Below, in pieces: positions 18,765 to 26,545 of a DNA stretch of 64,000 bases. The stretch is from positions 6,906,001-6,970,000 of the forward strand of contig NZ_JASTLC010000001.1 of NCBI RefSeq assembly GCF_030499575.1, in the 5' to 3' direction. Both the position numbers and the translations under genes were made by a program. Source of the DNA: Streptomyces sp. DG2A-72 (lineage in GTDB: Bacteria > Actinomycetota > Actinomycetes > Streptomycetales > Streptomycetaceae). The notes beneath the pieces are model-generated. The model saw nothing but the letters and a program-made list of their open reading frames with translations. It ran no database searches and was not told where the DNA came from. Numbering within the stretch: position 1 is the stretch's first letter; each line of letters starts with the position of its first letter.

Positions 18765-18817
18765 GCGCCCTATAGGGGCGCGGGGAACTGCGCGACAAGC
18801 CCCCACAACCCGCAGCC
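18765..18817. repeat. Dispersed intergenic repeat, copy 5 (reverse orientation)
   Basis: GCGCCC-TATA-GGGGCGC, then GGGGAACTGCGCGACAAGCC and CCCACAACCCGCAGCC. It lies between the histidine kinase stop and the upstream region of the SH3 gene, both on the minus strand. Confidence 0.8.
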
Positions 18818-18859
18818 AGCGAACAACCTGTGGTCCCGAGCTCTTGGTTCTTGGTCTTG

Positions 18860-20095
18860 CTAGCGCAGCGTCAGCGTCGCGACGGCACCACCGTCCACCG
18901 CATTCGCAAACGTCAGCCGCGCCCCCAACACCTCCGCCTGCCCCAACGCAATCGTCAGCCCCAGCCCGTGCCCCCTGGTCCCACCCTCCGTACGAAACCG
19001 CTGCGGCCCATGCGCGAGCAGATACTCCGGATAACCGTCCCCATGGTCCCGGACGCTGACGACCGGCCCATTCACCGTGAGGACAACCGACGGCCGCCCA
19101 TGCCGGTGCGCGTTGGCGACCAGATTGCCCAGCACCCGCTCCAGACGCCGCCGATCCGTCTCCACCCGGGCATCCCGGACGACCCTGACCTCCGTGTCGT
19201 TCCCGTCCGCCCGCACCACCCGCTCCGCCAGCACCCCCAACTGCTCGGTGTCCAGGTCGAGCCGTTCCCGGCCGGTGTCGAGCCGGGAGATCTCCAGCAG
19301 GTCCTCGGTCAGCGTCCGCAGCGCCGCCACGCGGTCCCGCACCAGCTCGGTCGGCCGTCCCGCCGGGAGCAGTTCCGCGGCGGCGTGCAGGCCGGTCAGC
19401 GGCGTGCGCAGCTCATGCGCCACGTCTGCGGTGAACCGCTGCTCGCTCAGCAGCTTGCCCTGCAGCGACGCCGCCATGGAGTCCAGCGCGGCGGCGACCG
19501 CGGCCACCTCGTCCTGCGGGCGCGTCGGATCCTTCGTACGGGGGTCGTCGACGCGTGCGTCCAGGTCGCCGCCGCTGATCTGCCGGGCCACCTGCGCGGT
19601 GGTGTGCAGCCGCCGCGTCACCCGGGTCACCGCGAACGCGCCCACCATCAGCGTCACCCCGATCGCCAGCCCCGAAGACCAGATGATCGCCCGGCCGAGG
19701 TCGTCGATGGTGCGCGCCTGCTGTGCGTAGTCGACCTGCACGGCAAGCGCCCGCCCGCCGTCGGCCGGCCCCGCCGCCCACATCGTCGGGCGGCCCTCGT
19801 GGCCGGCGACCATCGTGCCCCGCTCGCCGGCGACCGCCAGCTCCCGCAGTGACTCGGGCAGCCCGTCCGGGTCGACGCCCACGCCCGGCATCAGCCTGTC
19901 CCCGGCCCCGAACGCGGTGGTCGCCTCGTCCAGCCGGGACAGCGCCAGGTCACGGGCCTGCTCGACCGTCTGGTTCGACACGGACACATGGACGAGGACG
20001 CCGAGCAGCGCGGCCAGCGTGCAGCACATCACCGTGATGAACACGGCTGCCTTCACGGCGAGCGTCCCGGACCAGCGGGGGAGCCCGAGCCTCAT
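18860..20095 (-). CDS. Sensor histidine kinase, no adjacent response regulator
   Basis: A 411-aa membrane kinase. TM1 is at about 13-38, an external domain of about 95 residues follows, TM2 is at about 138-158, then HAMP, HisKA with FTADVAHELRTPLTGL (phosphorylated His in HELRTPL), and the ATPase motifs NLVANAHRHG (N box), RDHGDGYP and GHGLGLTIAL. It overlaps the upstream lipoprotein gene by ATGA, so the lipoprotein is probably its accessory or sensory partner, a layout reminiscent of CseA/CseC in the SigE envelope-stress system. Here no response regulator or sigma factor is adjacent, so it is an orphan kinase. Confidence 0.92.
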   Translation of the reverse strand: MRLGLPRWSGTLAVKAAVFITVMCCTLAALLGVLVHVSVSNQTVEQARDLALSRLDEATTAFGAGDRLMPGVGVDPDGLPESLRELAVAGERGTMVAGHEGRPTMWAAGPADGGRALAVQVDYAQQARTIDDLGRAIIWSSGLAIGVTLMVGAFAVTRVTRRLHTTAQVARQISGGDLDARVDDPRTKDPTRPQDEVAAVAAALDSMAASLQGKLLSEQRFTADVAHELRTPLTGLHAAAELLPAGRPTELVRDRVAALRTLTEDLLEISRLDTGRERLDLDTEQLGVLAERVVRADGNDTEVRVVRDARVETDRRRLERVLGNLVANAHRHGRPSVVLTVNGPVVSVRDHGDGYPEYLLAHGPQRFRTEGGTRGHGLGLTIALGQAEVLGARLTFANAVDGGAVATLTLR

Positions 20096-20853
20096 CGAGG
20101 ACTCGCCGAAGCCGAAGCCGAAGCCGAAGGTGATGCCGATGCCGACTGCGACTGCGACTGCGACTGCGACGGTCGTGCGGTCCGCTTGGCCGTGCGCGTG
20201 CGCAGCATCTCGTCATGCGTGAGCAGCATCGCGCGCTGGTTCGCGTCCCAGGTCCACTGGAGGCGGTACTCGTAGCCGGCGACCTCGGACGGCGAACGTA
20301 TGATCACGGACCGTCCGGCCAGCTCGACCGCGCTCATCGCGTCCTCCCAGCGCATGACCCGCACCAGCCGCCCCTTCTCGACGGTGTAGACGCGTACCGC
20401 CGTCAGGGTGCCCGGCAGCTGCCGGAAGCCCAGCGTCAGATCGTCGCGCCCGTCGCCGGTCAGATCGCGGTAGTACGGCTTCAGGACCGGGCACCTGGCC
20501 CCGTTCCCGCCCGTCGCGCAGTCGGCCATCCGCTCGCCCGTCTCGCGGTACGGCGACCCGTCGCCGTAGTCGTCCGGGCTCGCGGTGATCTCGGCCCGTA
20601 CGATCGCGACCGGATCGACCTTGCGGAGGTCACCGCCCGGCAGGCCGACGCCCTTGATCACCTCGCGCTCCACCTCGCCGATCTCGAAGGCGGGGGAGGA
20701 CGCCGGCGGCAGCTCGGGCCAGAGCCGGGCCGGGCTGACCGCGGTCGGGGTCGGGCCCGCGCCGCGCAGCCCGCCGGTGTCGCCGCAGGCCGCGGTCGTC
20801 GCCGTGAACAGGGCGGCGAGGGCGAGGGCCCGGGCGGGGCGGCTGAGGGGCAC
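20092..20853 (-). CDS. Lipoprotein, likely accessory to the orphan kinase
   Basis: A 253-aa lipoprotein: signal segment PLSRPARALALAALFTATT, lipobox TTAAC-GD (lipidated Cys), then a globular domain with YRDLTGDGRDDLTLGFR and YEYRLQWTWDANQRAML. The tail is a low-complexity Ser-Gln/Ser-Ala run encoded by six-base repeats (20105-20170). GTG at 20851-20853 is chosen as start because AGGAG lies 6 nt upstream and the lipoprotein signal follows at once. It probably sits on the outer face of the membrane and modulates the coupled kinase. I do not recognise a characterised homologue. Confidence 0.85.
   Translation of the reverse strand: MPLSRPARALALAALFTATTAACGDTGGLRGAGPTPTAVSPARLWPELPPASSPAFEIGEVEREVIKGVGLPGGDLRKVDPVAIVRAEITASPDDYGDGSPYRETGERMADCATGGNGARCPVLKPYYRDLTGDGRDDLTLGFRQLPGTLTAVRVYTVEKGRLVRVMRWEDAMSAVELAGRSVIIRSPSEVAGYEYRLQWTWDANQRAMLLTHDEMLRTRTAKRTARPSQSQSQSQSASASPSASASASASPR
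20105..20170. repeat. Simple-sequence repeats in the lipoprotein tail
   Basis: Four tandem GCCGAA units (20105-20128) and four TGCGAC units (20147-20170) separated by GCCGAT-like units. They encode the Ser-Ala/Ser-Gln tail on the minus strand. Repeat number changes would be in frame, lengthening or shortening the tail. Confidence 0.85.
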
Positions 20854-20950
20854 GGCACTCCTGTGGTCCTGGATGATCGTGGGCCCCGTACACCTTATTC
20901 GCGGGGAAGTCCTTTTTGCGCGCAGGGGCTGTGCGGCCTGCGCACCGGCG

Positions 20951-21487
20951 TTATTCGGCCAGCTCCTCCAGCAGCCGGGCCGTCGGCAGTCCCGCCCGCA
21001 GGTACGCGACGAACAGCTCATTGTGCAGTGCCCAGGGCGAGCGATGCCTGCGGATCAGCCGGATCGCCTCCTCGGCGGAGCAGCCCCGCCGGACCAGGGT
21101 GTGCGCGACGACCAGTCCGGAGCGGTTGTAGCCGTGGTAGCAGCGGACGAGGACGCTGCGGCCGTCGTCCAGCGCCTCGCTCGCGGCCTGCGCGAGCCGC
21201 ATCACGCCCGCGAGCTGCGTGCCGTCCAGCGGACCGTCCGGAATCGGCCACACATGGTGCTCGACACCCGGGTCCGGCCCGTGCCCCGGCAGCCGGAGGA
21301 GCGTCTGCACGAGATCGAACTCATCATGGACGACGACGAATTCCACCTGTCCCGAGCCGTCCCTGAACTCGTGCCCGCCCATCCACAGGCCGGGCACGAT
21401 CTCGCTCCACGGGCTGTCCGGAGCGGGTACGTCGGGTTGGTTTCTGCCGGTCCGCAAACGAGCCTCCCCAAGCCCCTGCCAACTCAT
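20951..21487 (-). CDS. Dual-specificity/tyrosine phosphatase-like protein
   Basis: A 178-aa soluble protein with a CX5R active-site loop VLVRCYHGYNRSGLV and a preceding general-acid loop region (WPIPDGPL). The family hydrolyses phosphotyrosine or other phosphoesters. The C-terminal SAEEAIRLIRRHRSPWALHN matches the helical end of these folds. The ATG at 21485-21487 overlaps the stop of a 54-aa upstream gene; TTG at 21455-21457 has a better ribosome site (GGAGG, 5 nt) and may be the true start. The substrate is unknown. Confidence 0.85.
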   Translation of the reverse strand: MSWQGLGEARLRTGRNQPDVPAPDSPWSEIVPGLWMGGHEFRDGSGQVEFVVVHDEFDLVQTLLRLPGHGPDPGVEHHVWPIPDGPLDGTQLAGVMRLAQAASEALDDGRSVLVRCYHGYNRSGLVVAHTLVRRGCSAEEAIRLIRRHRSPWALHNELFVAYLRAGLPTARLLEELAE

Positions 21488-21648
21488 CCCAAGGGTAACC
21501 GGGTTGGAAGTAGTTCCCGGATGTGTAGGTCAGCGTCGGCCATTTCGGACAGGGCAGGGTGCTGTGGTCGGCGGCGAATGATCTGGTCCGCGATCATCTT
21601 CTGCCCTTCCTGTGCAGAGGGGATCAGTTGTTCGCCAGTCGCTGTCAT
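21484..21648 (-). CDS. Unrecognised 54-aa gene coupled to the phosphatase
   Basis: The frame ATG 21646-21648 to TGA 21484-21486 gives MTATGEQLIPSAQEGQKMIA followed by 34 more residues, ending in RELLPTRLPLG. GGGAAG lies 5-6 nt before the ATG, and its stop overlaps the phosphatase ATG (ATGA), the arrangement of a real operon pair. It has an acidic/basic helical look with no membrane segment and no family that I recognise. It lies next to the TnpB-like element and could be the remains of a longer gene. Confidence 0.5.
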   Translation of the reverse strand: MTATGEQLIPSAQEGQKMIADQIIRRRPQHPALSEMADADLHIRELLPTRLPLG

Positions 21649-21725
21649 GTGCTTCCCGGGGTGTGGGGGCGGGGGTTAGCTTCGGCCCGTCGAGATCATC
21701 AAAGGTGAGCGAGGGGTGCAAGGCA

Positions 21726-23546
21726 ATGGGCAAGCGGGCGCGGGGTGTCAAGGGGCGGGAGCTGTCCGCCCCGTTCGTGGTGGCCCCGCCCTCCGGGTGC
21801 CGCATCCGCACCCGACTGCACCTCTCGCCTGCCGACGTGATCGTGCTACGGGCAGTGGGCTCCCACCTGGGGGCTCTGGCGGGGGCGGATCTGGCGGCGC
21901 GGGTGCGGATCGGGAACGTGCCCGCCGCGCACAGTCGGCGGGCCGAGCGGAAGAAGACGCTGACCGCCCGGTCCTCCTCCCGCTGGGCGGGGTCGATCAC
22001 CCGCACCAGCGAGGACCAGTACCAGCTGGCCCGGCGGGCACTGAACGCCCGTATCGGCTCGCTGCGCCGGGTGATCGCCACGATCACCTCCCGCCTCGCC
22101 GTGGCACCGGGCAGCCGGGTGCGTAAGGGGCGCGGGTGGGTGCGCGGGTACGCCGATGACGCCGAGCGGAGAGCCAAGCAGCAACGGCTACAGATCCTGC
22201 AGGGCGAGCTGCGCCGGGCGGTACGGGAGCGGGACAGCGGCCGAGTGCGGGTCACCCGGGGCGGACGCCGGCTGCTCAACGCCCGCCACCACCTCTACGA
22301 CAGCGCCACCGCCGAAAAACCGCTGACCGCAGCCAACTGGCAGGCACAACTGAAGAATTGGGGCGAGGCATGGTCGGCGCGGCGGATGTTCCTCACCGCG
22401 GACGGGGAGGCAGGGGCGCCGTTCGGGAACTACACCCTCAGCATCGACCCCGCCGACGGCACCATCGCGATGGTGCTGCCCGACCCGCTGCGCCAGGCGT
22501 ACGCCAACGCCCCGCGCGGCCGGTATGTGCTGGATGCGGCGGCCGTCTTCAGCCACCAGGGCGGGCAGTGGGCGGACCGCATCGCCTCGGGAGCCTCGGT
22601 CCGCTACGACATCACCTACGACCCGGCCCGCGGACGCTGGTACCTCGATGCCTCCTGGTCCACCACGGCCAAGGGCCAAACGGCCCCGGTCCCTGCCCTG
22701 GAGACGCTGCGCCAGCACCCGGTGCTCGCAGTGGACGTGAACGCGGACCACCTGGCCGCCTGGGTCCTGGACTCGTGCGGCAACCCCGTCGGCGCTCCCC
22801 ACACCATGCCCCTTCAGCTGTCGGGGCTGCCCGCCACCACCCGCGACGCACGACTGCGCGCAGCGATCTCCCAGCTCCTGCACCTTGCCCAGCGGCATGA
22901 GTGCGCGGCGCTGGTGATCGAGAACCTGGACTTCGCCGACGCCCGCGCCACCGGCCGGGAGAAGCTGGGCCGCGGCAGGCGCGGCAAAGCCTTCAGGCGG
23001 CTGGTGGCGGGGATCCCGACGGCCAAGTTCCGTGACCGGCTGTCCGGGATGGCCCACCATGCCGGACTGTCCGTGATCGCGGTCGACCCGGCGTACACGA
23101 GCAGATGGGGTGCCCAGCATTGGCTGCACCCCCTCAAAGAACAGCAGGCTTCTTCCGTTTCGACCACCGCCACGGGGCATCATGCCGCCGCGGTGGTCGT
23201 CGGCAGACGCGGTCTGGGCTGTACGGCCCGGCGCAGGAATGACGGACCCCGCCAAACCCGTGCCACCACCGCCTCACGGCGGGCTGAGGCAGGGGCCGTG
23301 CGACCAGCGGATCGCACCGGGACAACCGCCCCCGCAGCGCCGAGTCACCGCAGCACAGGCCGTACGGGGCGGACAGCTCCGGCACGGACCTCGCGCAGCA
23401 CCCCCTCGGTGCGTCAGACGCGAGCGCGCCCACCCGGAAAGCACCCTCCCTCAGGCCCCAACACCGTTCGGGGGCCCAGCATCCACGACCAGCAACTCAC
23501 GCTGTTCGGAATGCCCGAAACGGCCGCCATCGGCCGATCAACATAG
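21726..23546 (+). CDS. tnpB: TnpB-like RuvC nuclease (IS200/IS605-type accessory protein), without TnpA
   Basis: A 606-aa protein of the large actinobacterial TnpB-related class. RuvC-like active-site residues are Asp in PVLAVDVNADHLAAW, Glu in ALVIENLDFADA and Asp in VIAVDPAYTSRWGAQHW. By family knowledge TnpB is an RNA-guided DNA nuclease related to Cas12. The CxxC zinc-finger pairs usual in TnpB between the last two motifs are absent; GHHAAAVVVGRRGLG follows instead. No Y1 transposase TnpA is nearby, so movement in cis is unlikely. The last 90 or so residues are Pro/Arg/Thr-rich, and this 3' part may double as the guide-RNA scaffold. ATG 21726 is used; GTG 21705 is possible. Confidence 0.85.
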   Translation: MGKRARGVKGRELSAPFVVAPPSGCRIRTRLHLSPADVIVLRAVGSHLGALAGADLAARVRIGNVPAAHSRRAERKKTLTARSSSRWAGSITRTSEDQYQLARRALNARIGSLRRVIATITSRLAVAPGSRVRKGRGWVRGYADDAERRAKQQRLQILQGELRRAVRERDSGRVRVTRGGRRLLNARHHLYDSATAEKPLTAANWQAQLKNWGEAWSARRMFLTADGEAGAPFGNYTLSIDPADGTIAMVLPDPLRQAYANAPRGRYVLDAAAVFSHQGGQWADRIASGASVRYDITYDPARGRWYLDASWSTTAKGQTAPVPALETLRQHPVLAVDVNADHLAAWVLDSCGNPVGAPHTMPLQLSGLPATTRDARLRAAISQLLHLAQRHECAALVIENLDFADARATGREKLGRGRRGKAFRRLVAGIPTAKFRDRLSGMAHHAGLSVIAVDPAYTSRWGAQHWLHPLKEQQASSVSTTATGHHAAAVVVGRRGLGCTARRRNDGPRQTRATTASRRAEAGAVRPADRTGTTAPAAPSHRSTGRTGRTAPARTSRSTPSVRQTRARPPGKHPPSGPNTVRGPSIHDQQLTLFGMPETAAIGRST

Positions 23547-23604
23547 GAACGGTTCTTGCCCCTGGAGCACCCCGCCTGGTCCCATGGTCATGGGGTGATG
23601 GTGC

Positions 23605-24408
23605 ATGAGCCGACTGCGCGTCATACCGACCTGGCGGCACGGCCAGGAGCGGCTGTATGTATGCCTCACGGACGGGCGGAACATCGCCTGGTACGACCGT
23701 GAGGCGGCCCGGGTCAACCTGCTCAGCGACGACCACAGAGAGGGCGTACTCGAAGCCCTCGGACCCTTCCTGACCGGCCCCGTCACCGTCGGCCCGCCCC
23801 CGGTGCCGACCCCCGCGGAGCTGGCCCGCCTCAGCCTCCATCCGGACGACGACCTGGCGCCCAACCGCCCCGGCGAGGCCCTCCACATCGCCCTGGACCG
23901 GGACCCCGGACCGGCCCACCGGCTGCGCCCCGACCCGCGCCGCCGGGCGCTGGCAGCCGAGCAGGTGGTGGGGGAGGCCCTGGAGCGGCTGGACGGCGCG
24001 GGCTGGCACGCCCTGCACTCGATCCCGCTGCCCGGCGGAGACCGCGTCCACCATTTGATGATCGGCCCCGGCGGACTCTTCGCCCTCCACACCGTGTACG
24101 CCCGCAAGCAGCGGGTCCTGATCGCCGACCCCATGGTCACCCTGGGCCGCCGCGAAGCCCGCCCCCTGCTGCGCCGAGTCCGCGCCGACGCCGACCGCGC
24201 CTCCTACGCCCTGACCGCCGAGGTCCACCCGGTCCTCGCCGTGGCCGGCCCCGCGGACGTCCGGATCACCGCGCCCCTCCGTGAAGTGCGCGTCTTCCAG
24301 GACACGGAACTGGGAGGCCTCGCCCGCCTCGGCGGCGTGCTCAAGCCGGCGGACGTGGAGGCACTGCACGCGATGGCCCGGGACCGCCACACGTGGGAGC
24401 GGGTCTGA
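23605..24408 (+). CDS. NERD (nuclease-related) domain protein
   Basis: A 267-aa soluble protein. The C-terminal half fits a NERD domain, with VVGEALERLDGAGWHALHSIPL, then HHLMIGPGGLFALHTVYA and a Val/Arg-rich strand-helix region (VHPVLAVAGPADVRI). NERD shares the core of restriction-endonuclease-like folds, but nuclease activity has not been shown for most members. The N-terminal part (VIPTWRHGQERLYVCLTDGRNIAWYD, short landmarks) resembles actinobacterial NERD proteins. The start ATG 23605 has GGGGTGATGG upstream. The stop runs into repeat copy 6, convergent with the LigD-type gene. Confidence 0.8.
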   Translation: MSRLRVIPTWRHGQERLYVCLTDGRNIAWYDREAARVNLLSDDHREGVLEALGPFLTGPVTVGPPPVPTPAELARLSLHPDDDLAPNRPGEALHIALDRDPGPAHRLRPDPRRRALAAEQVVGEALERLDGAGWHALHSIPLPGGDRVHHLMIGPGGLFALHTVYARKQRVLIADPMVTLGRREARPLLRRVRADADRASYALTAEVHPVLAVAGPADVRITAPLREVRVFQDTELGGLARLGGVLKPADVEALHAMARDRHTWERV

Positions 24409-24409
24409 A

Positions 24410-24470
24410 GCGCCCCAAAGGGGCGCGGGGAACTGCGCGACCAGCCACGACGGAGCCGCAGACAACCGAC
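24410..24470. repeat. Dispersed intergenic repeat, copy 6 (reverse orientation)
   Basis: It starts two bases after the NERD stop: perfect stem GCGCCCC-AAA-GGGGCGC (24410-24426), then GGGGAACTGCGCGACCAGCC and ACGACGGAGCCGCAGACAAC. It lies between two convergent genes and probably terminates both. Confidence 0.88.
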
Positions 24471-24494
24471 GACAGACAGCGGCACTCTCTTGGT

Positions 24495-25379
24495 TCACGA
24501 CGGCACCGGACCGGCGTGAGCCGAGTCGAGCAGCGGTGCCAGCAGATCGCCGTAGTCCTGCAGCCGTGGGCCGAGATCCGCCGCCGTGAACGCCAGCTGC
24601 CCCGGCGCCGCACACTGCTCGACCTCCCCCCAGGTCACCGGCGCCGACACCAACGGCTGAGCCCGCGCCCGCAGGGTGTAGGGCGTGGCCGTGGTCTTCC
24701 GCGCAGCGTTCTGGCTCCAGTCGACGAACACCTTCCCGGGCCGCAGGCTCTTCGTCATCCGGTGCACGACCAGCCGCGGCAACGCCCGCTCCGCCTCCAC
24801 GGCGAGCTCCTTGGCGTACTCGCTGACCTGCTCGGACGACGCGGACCGCACGGCGGCCAGCAGATGCAGCCCCTTCGCCCCGGACGTCTTCGGCCACGCC
24901 TCGATCCCGTCCGCCGCGAGCCGGTCCCGCAGCCACACGGCGACCTGACAGCACTCCACGACCGTCGCCGGCGCCCCCGGATCGAGGTCGAACACCAGCC
25001 GGTCCGCCTCGCCGGGCGCCCCGATCAGCCACTGCGGGGTGTGGAACTCGGTCACCAGATTGGCGGCCCACATCAGACTCGCCAGATCCTGTACGAGCAC
25101 CATCCGCGCCGGCCCCTCCATCCTCGGCACCTCGGCGGTGGTGACCCACTCCGGCGTACCCGGCGGCACGTTCTTGGTGAAGAACACCTGCCCGTCGGGC
25201 CCGTCCGGATACCGCAGAAACGACACCGGCCGGTCCCGCAGATGCGGCAACAGCACGTCGGCGACGGTCGCGTAGTAGTGCAGTACCTCGCCCTTGGTGA
25301 ACCCGGCGGCCGGATACAGCACCTTCTCCAGATTGCTGAGCGCGACCCGCCGTCCTTCTACCTCGGTGATGGGCGCCAT
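24495..25379 (-). CDS. LigD-type polymerase/primase domain protein (NHEJ)
   Basis: A 294-aa stand-alone archaeo-eukaryotic-primase-like polymerase domain as found in bacterial LigD. Catalytic acidic motif LVFDLDPG (DxD), nucleotide-binding motif KTSGAKGLHLLA (SGxKGxH) and third Asp in VFVDWSQNA are all present. It adds ribo- or deoxynucleotides at breaks during Ku-dependent end joining. No ku or ligase gene is in the window. The start ATG 25377-25379 has GAGGTGAG about 9 nt upstream; upstream codons lack conservation. Identification is secure. Confidence 0.93.
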   Translation of the reverse strand: MAPITEVEGRRVALSNLEKVLYPAAGFTKGEVLHYYATVADVLLPHLRDRPVSFLRYPDGPDGQVFFTKNVPPGTPEWVTTAEVPRMEGPARMVLVQDLASLMWAANLVTEFHTPQWLIGAPGEADRLVFDLDPGAPATVVECCQVAVWLRDRLAADGIEAWPKTSGAKGLHLLAAVRSASSEQVSEYAKELAVEAERALPRLVVHRMTKSLRPGKVFVDWSQNAARKTTATPYTLRARAQPLVSAPVTWGEVEQCAAPGQLAFTAADLGPRLQDYGDLLAPLLDSAHAGPVPS

Positions 25380-25511
25380 ACGTCGAGTCTCACCTCTGCC
25401 GGCCCCTACGGCACCCTGTGCAGCAAGTTCCCCCGAATGCCTCAGTCCAGGTAACCCCCTCACTCCGGTGGCCGTTTGAAAGCAGTACTCCTCTTGAATC
25501 AAGGAGCTCCC

Positions 25512-25550
25512 ATGAGCGCCAACGTCGTACAGATGGCGACGAGCTGCTGA
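25512..25550 (+). CDS. Candidate 12-aa leader peptide before the glycan operon
   Basis: ATG 25512 to TGA 25548 encodes MSANVVQMATSCC. AAGGAG sits 5-6 nt upstream, a better ribosome site than that of the following glycosyltransferase (ATG 25577, 26 nt after this stop). The Cys-Cys ending would allow ribosome position to respond to cysteine supply, but this is inference from position only. Confidence 0.35.
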   Translation: MSANVVQMATSC

Positions 25551-25576
25551 CCGGCCGACGACCCACCGAGAGCCCC

Positions 25577-26545
25577 ATGAAACTCACCTCCGTGGTCATC
25601 AGCCACAACGTCGCCGACTATCTCCCCGACTGCCTGGGCTCGCTGCGCAGGAACACCGGCCCGGACATCGAGTACGTCTTCGTCGACGACCACTCCACCG
25701 ACGGCTCCCGCGCCCTGCTGGAGCAGGCCGTCGCCCGCATCCCCAACAGCCGGCTCGTCGTCCACCCGCAGAACCGGGGCGCCTCCGCCGCCCGCAACAC
25801 CGGGATCGACGAGGCACGCGGCGAGTACGTCACCTTCCTCGACGGCGACGACTGGCTGGCGCCCGGCTACTACCCCCGGCTCGCCGAGGCCTGCACCCGG
25901 CTCGGCACCGACTTCGTCCGCGTCGACCATCTGCGCGCCCAGGGCAAGAGGCGCACGCTGCAGAGGGCTCCGGAGAGCAGGCGCGGGGTGCCGATCCCGT
26001 CGGTCGAGGGCATCGGCGAGGAGAACCGGGAGACCATGGCCGACTACGTCAACGCGTGGTCGGGCGGCTTCCGCACCGGGCTGCGGGACAGCGGACTGCT
26101 GTACTTCGACACCTCGCTCAGGACCTGCGAGGACCGGCTGTGGAACTGGCGGCTGCATCTGCACACGCGGACGTTCGCGGTGGTGGGCCTCGCCGGGCTC
26201 TTCTACCGCAGGGACGTCGGCGGCTCCCTCACCAGCGTCGGTGACGACCGGCAGCTCGACTTCCTCCCGGCCTCGCAGCGGATCATCGAGGAGGCCCTCG
26301 CCCACTGCACGGACCACAGCGTGCACCGCAAGGCCGTACGCACCCTGCTCGGCCTCACGCACTTCCACCTCAAGCGGACCGACCGGCTCGACAAGCGGGT
26401 GGCCAGACAGTTCCCCGGGCGGTACCGGGCCCTGGCCGCGTCCCTGCCGCAGGACCTGCTCCGCGAAGTCCTCGACGGCATGGACGAGCAGCGCAGATCC
26501 GACCTGACCGCCCTCTACCGTCCGAGGAAGACCGCGTGCCCCTGA
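25577..26545 (+). CDS. Family 2 glycosyltransferase
   Basis: A 322-aa GT-A fold enzyme: N-terminal SVVISHNVADYLPDCLGSL, VDDHSTDGS, NRGASAARNTGIDEARGEY (nucleotide-sugar site) and the metal-binding FLDGDDWLAPGY. The C-terminal part (after about 150) carries CEDRLWNWRLHLHT, the usual acceptor-side ED motif. The enzyme transfers a sugar or polyol phosphate from an activated donor at the inner membrane face. The start ATG 25577 is chosen at the conserved MKLTSVV. It overlaps the polysialyltransferase-like gene by 10 nt, so the three downstream genes form one operon for a surface polymer. Confidence 0.92.
   Translation: MKLTSVVISHNVADYLPDCLGSLRRNTGPDIEYVFVDDHSTDGSRALLEQAVARIPNSRLVVHPQNRGASAARNTGIDEARGEYVTFLDGDDWLAPGYYPRLAEACTRLGTDFVRVDHLRAQGKRRTLQRAPESRRGVPIPSVEGIGEENRETMADYVNAWSGGFRTGLRDSGLLYFDTSLRTCEDRLWNWRLHLHTRTFAVVGLAGLFYRRDVGGSLTSVGDDRQLDFLPASQRIIEEALAHCTDHSVHRKAVRTLLGLTHFHLKRTDRLDKRVARQFPGRYRALAASLPQDLLREVLDGMDEQRRSDLTALYRPRKTACP

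Noticed and set aside
18860-20853. CseA/CseC of the SigE envelope-stress operon
   Set aside because: The lipoprotein-kinase order is similar, but neither sigE nor cseB is present, so the symbols are not justified.
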